Position numbers and translations under genes: made by a program
Assembly (NCBI RefSeq): GCF_001570365.1
Contig: NZ_BBYK01000038.1
Coordinates: 542,787-606,786 of the forward strand
Source: Microtetraspora fusca
Lineage (GTDB): Bacteria; Actinomycetota; Actinomycetes; Streptosporangiales; Streptosporangiaceae
Direction: 5' to 3'
DNA: 64,000 bases
The notes under the pieces: model-generated
The model's database searches: none
The model's input: only the letters and a program-made list of their open reading frames with translations
Told to the model about the DNA's origin: nothing
Shown: piece by piece, positions 7,595 to 16,740 of the stretch
How the letters are laid out: every line of letters begins with the position of its first letter
Position numbering within the stretch: position 1 is the stretch's first letter

Positions 7595-8571
7595 GGCTCT
7601 GTCGCAGATTCGGTGGTAACGAAGCGTCCCGGCACGCAACGGTAAGCCGTGCATGATCTCGACAAGCTTGTGAATGTGGTGTTCTCCGGATTATCGCCAC
7701 TGGTCGTGAAGGACGTGGCAGACGAGGGCGAGTGGATCCAGGCGCGGGCGCGAACCCCGGACAGGCCGGTCGCCTGTCCGGGCTGCGGCACTGAGACGAC
7801 GCGTGTACACGGCTATCACGAGCGGAGCGTTGCCGATGTCCCGGTCGATGCACGCCGTGTGCTGGTGGTGGTGCGGATTCGACGTTTGGTCTGCCCGACG
7901 CGCGGCTGCCGCCAGACCTTCCGGGAACAACTGCCCGGCGTGCTGGAACGCTACCAGCGGCGCACGCCCCGAATGGCCTCCCAGATCGGCGCGGTGGTCC
8001 GTGAACTGGCCGGACGCGCCAGTGAGCGAGTCATGTCCGCGCCGGCCGTGCGGCTGTCTCGGCATACCGCCCTGCGCATCCTGCTGCGCCTGGCCCTGCC
8101 CAAGCGGCGGGTGCCCGAGTGCTGGGGGTGGACGACTTCGCCCTGCGTCGGCGCCGCCACTACGCCACCGTGCTGATCAACGCCGAGACCCGCGAGCGCA
8201 TCGACGTCCTGCCCGGCCGCACGGCCGATGTCCTGGAGGCCTGGCTGCGCGCCCATCCCGGAGTACAGATCGTCTGCCGGGACGGCTCGGACGCCTATGC
8301 CGAAGCGATCCGCCGCGCGCTGCCGGACGCCGTCCAGGTGGCCGACCGGTGGCACCTATGGCACAACTTCGACGAGGCCGTCCTCAAAGGAGTCGCCGGC
8401 CACAGCGCCTGCTGGGCCAAGGCCGGACCGCCCCCGCGGGACGGCACACGCGCCCAGACCACCCGCGAGCGCTGGCGACAGGTCCACGACCTGCTCGGCA
8501 AAGGTGTCGGCCTGCTGGAGTGCGCCCGCCGGCTGAACCTGTCCCTCAACACGGTCAAACGCTACGGCCAC
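7595..8571 (+). mobile_element. ISL3-type insertion sequence fragment
   Basis: The left end probably lies at or just before 7595, where GGCTCTGTCGCAGATT resembles the terminal repeats of ISL3 elements; a second GGCTCTGTC occurs at 7576. The transposase begins at 7649. The element ends abruptly near 8571 where transposase sequence passes into the 3' end of a DUF2283 gene, and no right terminal repeat is visible, so the right part has been deleted. Confidence 0.7.
7649..8571 (+). pseudogene. ISL3 family transposase, frameshifted and truncated
   Basis: The first frame (7649 to about 8117) carries the N-terminal zinc-ribbon, CPGCGTETTRVHGYHER with later CPTRGCRQTF, and a helix-turn-helix segment. 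The second frame (about 8118 to 8571) carries the start of the DDE domain, VLGVDDFALRRRRHYATVLI and DRWHLWHNFDEAV. One missing G near 8117 explains the frame change: restoring it gives PEVLGVDDF. The gene then ends prematurely at NTVKRYG, fused to unrelated sequence, so the C-terminal catalytic part is missing. The element cannot move by itself. Confidence 0.88.
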
Positions 8572-8753
8572 GTGGCGAGGATCTCGATACCGATCACCCT
8601 GCCGTTCTCGTCCAGGTCCAGGTTCACCATCGGACTGTCCACGGTCACCATTTCAGCCACGCCACCGGGCGGAATCGGGCCGTGCAGGGAAACGTAGGCC
8701 GCTCCGGCTTGAGGATCGTACGTCCACGTGCCGGGGTGCTCTTCCAAGGACAT
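8562..8753 (-). CDS. DUF2283 domain protein, C-terminus probably altered
   Basis: A 63-residue protein, MSLEEHPGTWTYDPQAGAAY onwards, with the DUF2283 pattern of YDPxAxAxY..., then NLDLDENGRVIGIEILA. ATG at 8753 with AGGAGA upstream. Family members usually continue several residues past the GIEIL motif; here the sequence after GIEILA is only TWP before a stop, and those codons lie at the junction with the broken ISL3 element. The tail may therefore be supplied by the IS fragment. Function of the family is unknown; it is often found near toxin-antitoxin-like genes. Confidence 0.7.
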   Translation of the reverse strand: MSLEEHPGTWTYDPQAGAAYVSLHGPIPPGGVAEMVTVDSPMVNLDLDENGRVIGIEILATWP

Positions 8754-8807
8754 CCGGTCTCCTGTTAGCAGGGGTGTTAGCAAGATCCCAGATTTGTCCG
8801 GACAAAG

Positions 8808-8842
8808 ACAAGGCCCCTGACCGCGAACCCGCTGGTCAGGGG
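8808..8842 (-). terminator. Terminator of tRNA-Thr and right copy of the 35-bp repeat
   Basis: Read on the minus strand just after the tRNA, a 13-bp perfect stem (AAGGCCCCTGACC with its complement) closes an 11-base loop, followed by a T-rich stretch. The full hairpin spans about 8811-8846; the 35-bp block 8808-8842 is repeated at 5906-5940. Confidence 0.8.
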
Positions 8843-8856
8843 CCTTCCACATCCGA

Positions 8857-8928
8857 GCCGCCTTGGGGAATCGAACCCCAGACCTTCTGTTTACAAGACA
8901 GATGCTCTGCCGATTGAGCTAAGGCGGC
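8857..8928 (-). tRNA. tRNA-Thr (anticodon TGT)
   Basis: A 72-base cloverleaf on the minus strand: acceptor GCCGCCT pairs with AGGCGGC, the D-arm is AGCTCAATCGGCAGAGC, the anticodon loop TTGTAAA gives anticodon TGT, and the T-arm contains GGTTCGATTCC. The 3' CCA is not encoded. Confidence 0.95.
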
Positions 8929-8978
8929 GTGCCGCCCACGAGTTTAGTGGGCTGGAGGCCGTACCGTCACCGACGTTT

Positions 8979-9935
8979 CTACCGACGACGACGGCGGGCG
9001 ACCTCGTAGAGGGCGATGCCTGCCGCGACGCCCGCGTTGAGCGACTCGGCGGCGGCGTTCATGGGGATGCGTACGACCTGGTCACACGACTCGCGGACCA
9101 GGCGGGACAGCCCCTTGCCCTCGGAGCCGACGACCACGACCAGCGGCTCGGTCACCAGATCGACGTCTCCGACGTCGACGGTCGCCCCGCCGTCCAGGCC
9201 GATGACGAACAGGCCGCTCTCGCGGTACGCCTGGAGCGTCTGGGTGAGGTTGGCCGCGCGGGCGACGGGCAGGTTGGCCAGCGTGCCCGCCGACGTCTTC
9301 CACGCCCCGGCCGTGACACCGGCGGAACGGCGTGACGGCACGAGCAGGCCGTGCGCCCCGAACGCGGTGGCGGACCGAGCGATGGCGCCGAGGTTACGCG
9401 GGTCGGTCACCCCGTCGAGGGCGACGATCAGCGGCACCTCGGCGGCGTCCTGCGCCCGCTCCACCAGGTCGGACGGGTGGGCGTATTCGTACGGCGGGAT
9501 CTGCAGCCCGATCCCCTGGTGGACGTTGCCCTCGGTCAGTCGGTCGAGCTTCTCGCGCGAGACCTCCAGCAGCGCGATGCCGCGGCCAGCGGCGATCTTG
9601 ATGGCCTCGCGGACGCGGTCGTCGCTCTCGATGCGCTGGGCGACGTAGAGGGCGTTCGCGGGCACGCCTGCCCGCAGCGCCTCGACGACCGGGTTACGGC
9701 CGCCGATGACCTCCGGCGCGTCCTCGCGGCGCGCCTTGGACTGCGCGCGAGCGGGTCGCGCCACGCCGGCGGCCTCGCGCTCTATCCGCTCGGCACGCGC
9801 CTTGTCCTTGAACCAGTGGCGCATGTGGGCAGGAGGCGTCGCACCCCTGCCCGCGAGCGAACTGCGGCCCTTGCCGCCGGTTCCCCTGGTGGACCCCTGC
9901 CTCCGTGAGGGCTTCCCTGAAGCCTTTCCCGCCAT
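8979..9935 (-). CDS. rlmB: 23S rRNA (guanosine-2'-O-)methyltransferase RlmB / TrmH family
   Basis: A 318-residue SPOUT-class methyltransferase. A lysine/arginine-rich N-terminal tail (about residues 1-70) precedes the L30-like substrate-binding domain (EVIGGRNPVVEALRAG) and the knotted catalytic domain. All three SPOUT motifs are present: DPRNLGAIARSATAFGAHGL, VVVGSEGKGLSRLV and IPMNAAAESLNAGVAAGIAL. It transfers a methyl group from S-adenosylmethionine to a ribose 2'-OH in 23S rRNA. Start ATG at 9935; longer frames upstream overlap cysS and look non-coding. It lies 22 bases after cysS, the usual actinobacterial order. Confidence 0.95.
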   Translation of the reverse strand: MAGKASGKPSRRQGSTRGTGGKGRSSLAGRGATPPAHMRHWFKDKARAERIEREAAGVARPARAQSKARREDAPEVIGGRNPVVEALRAGVPANALYVAQRIESDDRVREAIKIAAGRGIALLEVSREKLDRLTEGNVHQGIGLQIPPYEYAHPSDLVERAQDAAEVPLIVALDGVTDPRNLGAIARSATAFGAHGLLVPSRRSAGVTAGAWKTSAGTLANLPVARAANLTQTLQAYRESGLFVIGLDGGATVDVGDVDLVTEPLVVVVGSEGKGLSRLVRESCDQVVRIPMNAAAESLNAGVAAGIALYEVARRRRR

Positions 9936-9957
9936 GGTCTCTAGGGTAGGGGCACCG

Positions 9958-11352
<1,395 letters not shown>

Positions 11353-11472
11353 GAAGGCAAGGCTAATGCCTCACGCCGCACCACAGGCCTACTTACGGGA
11401 CGGTGTGGCCCATCAGAGTGAACCGGTGTCCCCCTCGCAACACATGGCACCGGACACGACCCGGGAAAACGC

Positions 11473-11853
11473 TCAGCGGAGATATACCTTTTGCGGCTTT
11501 ATGTGGACGATCACCCGCTCGCTGTCCGGGTGCGGCTCCTCCCAGGACCTTCCGGCGTACTTGAGGGACAGCTCCTCGATCAACGCGCCCGACGGGTCGT
11601 CCTCCATCTCCACCATGCCTCTGACCTCGACGTACCTGTACGGGTTCGCCGGGTCGATCACCACGATCGTGACCCGCGGGTCGCGCTCGAAGTTCCGGTG
11701 CTTGCGACGGCCCTTGACCGTGGAGAAGAGGATGTCGTCGCCGCCGGTGCTGACCCAGACGACCGACGCCTGCGGTGCTCCATCGGGGTTGAGACTCACA
11801 ACCGTCGCGAAGTTCTTTCCGTCGAAAAGCTCGCGCACGCCGTCAGGCAACAT
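11473..11853 (-). CDS. PPOX-class F420-dependent oxidoreductase
   Basis: A 126-residue split-barrel protein of the pyridoxamine 5'-phosphate oxidase-like superfamily, actinobacterial F420-binding branch. The beta-barrel reads NFATVVSLNPDGAPQASVVW, then DDILFSTVKGRRKHRNFERD (cofactor phosphate-binding region with the K-x-RN pattern) and DPANPYRYVEVRGMVEM. Such enzymes use reduced F420 for reductions or protect against oxidants; the specific substrate is unknown. ATG at 11853 with GGAGGA upstream. Single-gene unit between cysS and the divergent DUF2637 gene. Confidence 0.88.
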   Translation of the reverse strand: MLPDGVRELFDGKNFATVVSLNPDGAPQASVVWVSTGGDDILFSTVKGRRKHRNFERDPRVTIVVIDPANPYRYVEVRGMVEMEDDPSGALIEELSLKYAGRSWEEPHPDSERVIVHIKPQKVYLR

Positions 11854-11952
11854 CGCGTCCTCCGGTCATCATCCTTATGTGTGATATGCCGATCAGGTTA
11901 CTTGTCGCCCGAGATCAGCGAGAGTGCTCCCATTCTGTAGGCTCGAAACGCC

Positions 11953-13077
11953 ATGGATGCCTCTCCCCCCACGGCGGCAGGCACGGCCTCCCGCCCGCCC
12001 GGTTCCCCTTCCCCCGGGCTTCCGCTCGCGCTCCGCCGCGTGGCCGTCGCCATCGCGGCGCTCGCTGTCGCCCTGCTGGCCACGGCGGCCTGCGTGCTCT
12101 CCTTCGACGACATGCGCGCTCTGGCGCTGGCCGGTCAGGCGGAGCCGCGTTTCGTGTACTTCTATCCGGCCGCCTTCGACGCGCTGCTGGCCGTCGCGCT
12201 GATCAGCGTCCCGCTGGTCCGCACCGGCCGGCCGATCCTGCGCGTGCAGGCCGGGTTCATCCTGACCCTGCTGATGGCCGCCGCCGCGACGGCGACCGCG
12301 GCGACCTCCACGGGCGCGACCCCCGACCCGAGGCAGGCCGCCATCGTCGTGGCGCTGCTCCCCTGGGTCATGTTGAGCATCGGGCTCTGGCTGCTGCTGC
12401 TCCTCGCCAAGCAGGCTCAGGCGTACTGGTCCGAACGCGACTCGGCGACGGACGCCGCCGAGATCGTCCCCTTCGCGGGCGACGACCGGCCGCATACGGT
12501 CGAGACGCCCGCGGCCGCGCACGCCCCGGAGCCTCCCACGCCGCAGCCGGAGCCGACCGCCCCCGAGCCCGCACGGCAGGAGCCCGCCGAGCCGCCGGCC
12601 GCTCCGGCGACCGGCCAGACGCCCGAGACGGACGCGCCCGTACGGCAGGAGCCCTCCGCGGCCTCCCACCATGACGAGCCGGCCGCCCAGGACGCCGCGG
12701 AGGCGGAGCCGGCGGGCGACCGACCCAACCGGCCCCTCCGTTGGGGCGACCTCGTCCGGCCGCACGCCGGCGACGTCCTCGTCCACCCGCTCCCGCTCAC
12801 CACGCCGGAGGAGACCCCCGAGGAGCCCGAGCAGCCCGAGCAGGCGGCTCAGGACGCTCACGACGAGGCGCGGGCCGCGGAGGCGGATGTCGACACCCAG
12901 CCGCTCCGCGTGATCTCCGACGTCCCCGACCCGGCCCACGACTCCGACGCCGCCGACGAAGAGGAAACCCGGCAGGCCGGGCGCCCGTACGGCACGGCAG
13001 GGGAGGCCGGAGACGAGCCGATGCCCGCGGATCCGCCCTCCCGCCACATGCGCAGCACCCCGCTCCCGCCGGAGTGA
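11953..13077 (+). CDS. DUF2637-like membrane protein with acidic proline-rich tail
   Basis: A 374-residue protein. The first 155 residues contain four hydrophobic segments (about 27-47, 68-87, 93-113, 126-147), including FVYFYPAAFDALLAVALISV, a match to the DUF2637 transmembrane domain common in actinobacteria. The remaining 220 residues are low-complexity, rich in Pro, Glu and Ala, with no globular pattern and presumably cytoplasmic. DUF2637 proteins are often annotated near plasmid-transfer or DNA-binding functions, but no activity is established. A strong hairpin terminator follows at 13097. Confidence 0.75.
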   Translation: MDASPPTAAGTASRPPGSPSPGLPLALRRVAVAIAALAVALLATAACVLSFDDMRALALAGQAEPRFVYFYPAAFDALLAVALISVPLVRTGRPILRVQAGFILTLLMAAAATATAATSTGATPDPRQAAIVVALLPWVMLSIGLWLLLLLAKQAQAYWSERDSATDAAEIVPFAGDDRPHTVETPAAAHAPEPPTPQPEPTAPEPARQEPAEPPAAPATGQTPETDAPVRQEPSAASHHDEPAAQDAAEAEPAGDRPNRPLRWGDLVRPHAGDVLVHPLPLTTPEETPEEPEQPEQAAQDAHDEARAAEADVDTQPLRVISDVPDPAHDSDAADEEETRQAGRPYGTAGEAGDEPMPADPPSRHMRSTPLPPE

Positions 13078-13096
13078 CCGGCGCCTGAAGACACGA

Positions 13097-13138
13097 GTAG
13101 GCCCGCCCGGCCCCGTAGGAGGGGCCGGGCGGGCCTAC
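13097..13138. terminator. Long hairpin between convergent genes
   Basis: An 18-bp perfect inverted repeat (13097-13114 with 13121-13138) with a 6-base loop GTAGGA, placed between the stops of the DUF2637 gene and the first GlsB gene. No T tract; it probably acts in both directions. Confidence 0.75.
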
Positions 13139-13212
13139 TGCTGCCGAGGGACGGCCGCGCGCGAGGGGCGTCGGCGGCGCCTCCCCCGGGGCGGCTCTGA
13201 CGCGGAGACGGC

Positions 13213-13482
13213 TCAGACTCGGCTTCGACCTCGGATGCCGGCGACGATGCCGACACCGATGACGGCGAGCACGACCTGCATGATCAGCTCGATCCAGTCG
13301 ATGCCCGGTGTGGTCTCGACGCCGAGGACCTGGGCGATGGCGGTGCCGATGAGGGCCGCCACGATTCCGACGACGATGGTGAGGATCCAGCCGATCGGCT
13401 GCCTGCCGGGGAGGAACAGGCGCCCCAGTGCACCGATCACCGCTCCGATCACAATGGCCCCGAGAATGGATTCGATGGTCAT
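13213..13482 (-). CDS. GlsB/YeaQ/YmgE family stress-response membrane protein
   Basis: An 89-residue protein with three predicted membrane segments and the glycine-rich family signature GAIVIGAVIGALGRLFLPGR, then WILTIVVGIVAALIGT, ending in a basic GIRGRSRV. ATG at 13482 with AAGGGAGG upstream. Family members are associated with envelope or general stress; the molecular role is unknown. A paralogue with the same fold lies 86 bases upstream on the same strand. Confidence 0.88.
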   Translation of the reverse strand: MTIESILGAIVIGAVIGALGRLFLPGRQPIGWILTIVVGIVAALIGTAIAQVLGVETTPGIDWIELIMQVVLAVIGVGIVAGIRGRSRV

Positions 13483-13568
13483 AATCGACCTCCCTTGAGG
13501 GTGACTCTTCACCGTCAAGGGAGATCACTACCCATCCGCTCCGAGATATTCCTTTACCTTGGCGCCAT

Positions 13569-13832
13569 TTACTCTTTGCGCCCCCTCAGCCGGGTGACCG
13601 CGTACACGCCGACGATGGCGAGGAGCAATTGGATGAGGTGTTCCGTCCAGTCGATGCCCCGGGTGTTCGCGACGCCGAGGACATCCGCGATCAGCGAGCC
13701 GATCAGTGCGGCCACGATGCCGACGATGATCGTGAGCCCGATGCTGATGTTCTGGCGGCCCGGAAGTATCAGCCGCGCGAGCGCCCCGATGATGATGCCG
13801 ATGATGATGGCACCGACGACCGCTCCGATCAT
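13569..13832 (-). CDS. GlsB/YeaQ/YmgE family protein, second paralogue
   Basis: An 87-residue three-helix membrane protein, GAIIIGIIIGALARLILPGR followed by LTIIVGIVAALIGSLIADVL, clearly homologous to its downstream neighbour (shared GIDW, LPGRQ and VGIVAALIG segments). ATG at 13832 with a G-rich ribosome site; the nine extra in-frame residues upstream are not needed. The tandem arrangement suggests a duplication. Confidence 0.88.
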   Translation of the reverse strand: MIGAVVGAIIIGIIIGALARLILPGRQNISIGLTIIVGIVAALIGSLIADVLGVANTRGIDWTEHLIQLLLAIVGVYAVTRLRGRKE

Positions 13833-14064
13833 TGCCAGCCCCCCGTCGAAGTGACGCACGTTCGAGGGGGTTTTACCCGGCTTGCTGACGAATCATCGAA
13901 AATGGGGCGGCGACCCTTTCCGCGCCTGGATTCCGGATCGCCGCCCCCGTGCTGAATAGGACGCCCTCGCCCTGATGCAGGTTTGCATGCCCCCTTGGAT
14001 GGGGGTTGCCCCTTCTGTCAGGACGGTTGCCGGGCTGGGCCGGCACAGGGCCGGCCTGTACGCC

Positions 14065-14520
14065 TCAGCCGAAGACGATCGCGGTCGCGATGGCCGCGAC
14101 ACCCTCACCGCGTCCGGTGAGCCCCAGCCCGTCCGTCGTGGTGGCGCTGACGCTCACCGGAGCCCCCACAGCGGCCCCCAGAGCCTTCTCCGCCTCCGTA
14201 CGGCGCGGCGCGAGCTTGGGCCGGTTGCCGATGACCTGGACCGCCACGTTGCCGATCTGGAAGCCGGCGGCCCTCACCTGGCGGGCCGCCTCCTCCAGCA
14301 GGGCAGCGCCCGAGGCTCCGGCCCAGCGGGGGTCGGCGGTGCCGAAGAGGCCGCCGAGATCGCCGAGGCCCGCAGCCGAGAGGATGGCGTCACAGCACGC
14401 GTGCGCTGCGGCGTCCCCGTCGGAATGCCCGGCGAGGCCGGTCTCCCCTGGCCAGTGCAGCCCGGCGAGGTGGAGCGGACGGCCGGATGCGAAAGGGTGG
14501 ACATCGACACCGATGCCCAC
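14065..14520 (-). CDS. ispF: 2-C-methyl-D-erythritol 2,4-cyclodiphosphate synthase
   Basis: A 151-residue enzyme of the non-mevalonate isoprenoid pathway that closes the cyclic diphosphate ring. Metal-binding GIGVDVHPF and [17 protein letters not shown] are intact, as are the substrate loop [17 protein letters not shown] and the C-terminal [17 protein letters not shown]. The start is a GTG at 14520, 17 bases after the carD stop, with AAGG just upstream. In many actinobacteria ispD lies between carD and ispF; here there is no room for it, so IspD must be encoded elsewhere. Confidence 0.96.
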   Translation of the reverse strand: MGIGVDVHPFASGRPLHLAGLHWPGETGLAGHSDGDAAAHACCDAILSAAGLGDLGGLFGTADPRWAGASGAALLEEAARQVRAAGFQIGNVAVQVIGNRPKLAPRRTEAEKALGAAVGAPVSVSATTTDGLGLTGRGEGVAAIATAIVFG

Positions 14521-14537
14521 CCTTGGAGATCTCGTGT

Positions 14538-15020
14538 TCAGGAGTTCAGCACCTCGTCCAGCAGTGCCTCGGCCTTGTCCTCGTTGGTCTTCTCCGCCAG
14601 CGCCAGCTCACTGACCAGGATCTGCCGTGCCTTCGCAAGCATCCGCTTCTCACCGGCGGAGAGCCCGCGCTCCTTGTCGCGTCGCCACAGGTCGCGGACG
14701 ACCTCGGCCACCTTGTTGACGTCACCGGACGCCAGCTTCTCCAGGTTGGCCTTGTAGCGGCGGGACCAGTTCGTGGGCTCCTCCGTGTGCGGCATGCGAA
14801 GCACGTCGAAGACGCGCTCAAGGCCTTCCTGGCCGACGACATCACGCACACCGACGAGTTCGGCGTTTTCGGCTGGCACCTGGACGGTGAGGTCGCCTTT
14901 GTCGACCTTCAGCACCAGGTAGGTCTTTTCCTCACCCTTGATGGTTCGGGTCGTGATGGCCTCGATCCGAGCAGCCCCATGGTGGGGGTAGACGACAGTG
15001 TCGCCGACCTGGAAAGTCAT
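14538..15020 (-). CDS. carD: CarD family transcriptional regulator
   Basis: A 160-residue global regulator that binds the RNA polymerase beta subunit and stabilises open promoter complexes, notably at rRNA promoters. The N-terminal RNA-polymerase-interacting Tudor-like domain reads [20 protein letters not shown] and [20 protein letters not shown]; the C-terminal helical DNA-binding domain includes [20 protein letters not shown] with the Trp that wedges the transcription bubble. Length is standard. Start ATG at 15020. First gene of a unit with ispF. Confidence 0.97.
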   Translation of the reverse strand: MTFQVGDTVVYPHHGAARIEAITTRTIKGEEKTYLVLKVDKGDLTVQVPAENAELVGVRDVVGQEGLERVFDVLRMPHTEEPTNWSRRYKANLEKLASGDVNKVAEVVRDLWRRDKERGLSAGEKRMLAKARQILVSELALAEKTNEDKAEALLDEVLNS

Positions 15021-15276
15021 GTGACAAGTACCCCTTCCGCTGTACTCCAGAGTACCACGCGCCGCCAGGCTCTCGGAACAGTGAAATGAGCATAACTGCA
15101 GGTCAAGCCCTCATTTTAGGACTTGACAAGCAGTCGACTCTGTGAATGGCAAAGCGGGACATACCGGATGACCTGCAAAACCGGCCCCCTTAGCAGGAGG
15201 CCGCGTCCGTGACCACGGCGTGACGCGGATATGGTGTTTGCTGCTCAAAAACGTGTATATCAAGGAGATTCGAACC

Positions 15277-15945
15277 GTGAGCAGCACCAGCCGCCGCAGA
15301 GCGATCGCCGTTGCCGCGCTCCTCGCCGTCGCCCCTGCGTTGGCCGCGTGCGGCGCCGGGTTCGACGCCAACGTCAACGTTCCGTACGCACCGACCGAGG
15401 CGGGCGTCCACATCAGCGGCACCGGCGTGGACAGCGAGTACGGCCACAAGGGCGTCAAGATCAGCCAGGCCTTCATCCTGGGCCCCGAGGTCGGCGCCCA
15501 GATCGCTGCAGGCGGCTCCGCACCGCTGTACCTCACCATGGTGAACACCAACCCCGGCGCCGACGCCCTCACCGCGATCGTCCCCGACGCCGAGCAGGCG
15601 ACGTCCGTGCGGATCCCCAACGCGTTCCAGCTCACGCCCGACACGCTGACGAAGTCCTCGAACACCACCGTCGAGGGGCTCAAGCAGCGGCTGCTCGGCG
15701 GCGAGACCGTGAAGCTGACGCTCAAGTTCAAGAACGCGGGCGACGTCACGATGAACGTCCCGGTCATCCCGCGCAGCCGCGAGTTCGCGACGCTGCCGCC
15801 GGCCTCGGACAACTCGCAGCCGCCGGCGACGGACACCACCGGAACGGACACCGGGACCACGGGCACCGACACCGGAGCCACCGGAACCGACACCACGACC
15901 GGCACCGACACCACGACCGGCACCGAGACGACCACCACGGGCTGA
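15277..15945 (+). CDS. Lipoprotein with Thr/Gly-rich C-terminal tail
   Basis: About 222 residues from a GTG at 15277, preceded by AAGGAG. The signal peptide ends in a lipobox (LAVAPALAAC), so the mature Cys should be lipidated at the outer face of the membrane. The central domain (about 30-175) is beta-rich, with a hydrophobic pattern similar to the immunoglobulin-like DUF461/PCu(A)C copper-chaperone fold, but I see no His/Met copper motif. The last 45 residues are a degenerate repeat of TGTDT units, probably a wall-spanning spacer. It lies next to regX3/senX3, as a lipoprotein does in related genomes. Function unknown. Confidence 0.82.
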   Translation: MSSTSRRRAIAVAALLAVAPALAACGAGFDANVNVPYAPTEAGVHISGTGVDSEYGHKGVKISQAFILGPEVGAQIAAGGSAPLYLTMVNTNPGADALTAIVPDAEQATSVRIPNAFQLTPDTLTKSSNTTVEGLKQRLLGGETVKLTLKFKNAGDVTMNVPVIPRSREFATLPPASDNSQPPATDTTGTDTGTTGTDTGATGTDTTTGTDTTTGTETTTTG

Positions 15946-15984
15946 TCCCACGCCCGCTGTCCCGGAGCTCGCGGACAGACGACG

Positions 15985-16029
15985 AACCCCTTGTCCCTGT
16001 ACGGCACGGCCGTGCGGGGACAAGGGGTT
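15985..16029. terminator. Bidirectional terminator between lipoprotein gene and regX3
   Basis: AACCCCTTGTCCC (15985-15997) pairs perfectly with 16017-16029 around a loop that contains the palindrome GCACGGCCGTGC. Short T/A runs on both sides suit termination of both convergent genes. Confidence 0.85.
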
Positions 16030-16050
16030 TTCCGGCCTCTCAGCAGCGGG

Positions 16051-16740
16051 TCAGGCGTCCACGGGGTCGAACTTGTAGCCCAGGCCGCGCACGGTGAGGA
16101 TGCAGCGCGGGTTGGAGGGATCGGACTCGACCTTGGCGCGCAGCCGCTTGACGTGAACGTCCAGCGTCTTGGTGTCGCCCACATAGTCCGCGCCCCAGAC
16201 CCGGTCGATGAGCTGGCCCCGGGTGAGGACCCGTCCGGCGTTGCGCAGCAGCACCTCGAGAAGCTCGAACTCCTTGAGCGGGAGCTGCACGTGCTCGCCG
16301 CGCACGGCGACGACGTGCCGGTCGACGTCCATCCGGACCGGGCCGACCGCGAGGACGGCGGACTCCAGCTCCTCCACGTCGCCCTGTCGGCGGAGCACGG
16401 CGCGGATGCGGGCCACCAGCTCCCGCGAGGAGAAGGGCTTGGTGACGTAGTCGTCCGCGCCCAGTTCGAGGCCCACCACCTTGTCGATCTCGCTGTCCTT
16501 GGCGGTCAGCATGATGACGGGGACCTTGGAGCGCTGCCGGAGAATACGGCACACCTCCGTACCCGGCAGGCCGGGAAGCATCAGGTCGAGCAGGACGAGG
16601 TCCGCGCCGTTGCGGTCGAAGGCGTCCAGCGCCTCAGGCCCGCTGGCCGCCACGGCCACCTCGAAGCCTTCCTTACGGAGCATGTAGGAGAGGGCGTCCG
16701 AGAACGACTCCTCGTCCTCGACGACGAGTACCCGGGTCAC
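16051..16740 (-). CDS. regX3: Two-component response regulator RegX3/PhoP (phosphate)
   Basis: A 229-residue OmpR-class regulator. The receiver domain has the acidic pair in VLVVEDEESF, the phospho-acceptor Asp in LVLLDLMLPGLPG, and the conserved Thr and Lys in MLTAKDSE and YVTKPFSSREL. The C-terminal winged helix ends with TLDVHVKRLRAKVE and VRGLGYKFDP. It is the regulator of the phosphate-starvation (Pho) system, binding PHO boxes of tandem 11-bp units. The start ATG overlaps the senX3 stop by four bases. Divergent phoU carries a candidate PHO box. Confidence 0.94.
   Translation of the reverse strand: MTRVLVVEDEESFSDALSYMLRKEGFEVAVAASGPEALDAFDRNGADLVLLDLMLPGLPGTEVCRILRQRSKVPVIMLTAKDSEIDKVVGLELGADDYVTKPFSSRELVARIRAVLRRQGDVEELESAVLAVGPVRMDVDRHVVAVRGEHVQLPLKEFELLEVLLRNAGRVLTRGQLIDRVWGADYVGDTKTLDVHVKRLRAKVESDPSNPRCILTVRGLGYKFDPVDA

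Noticed and set aside
15830-15945. Threonine/glycine repeat as a DNA satellite
   Set aside because: It is in frame within the lipoprotein and explained as a low-complexity tail.
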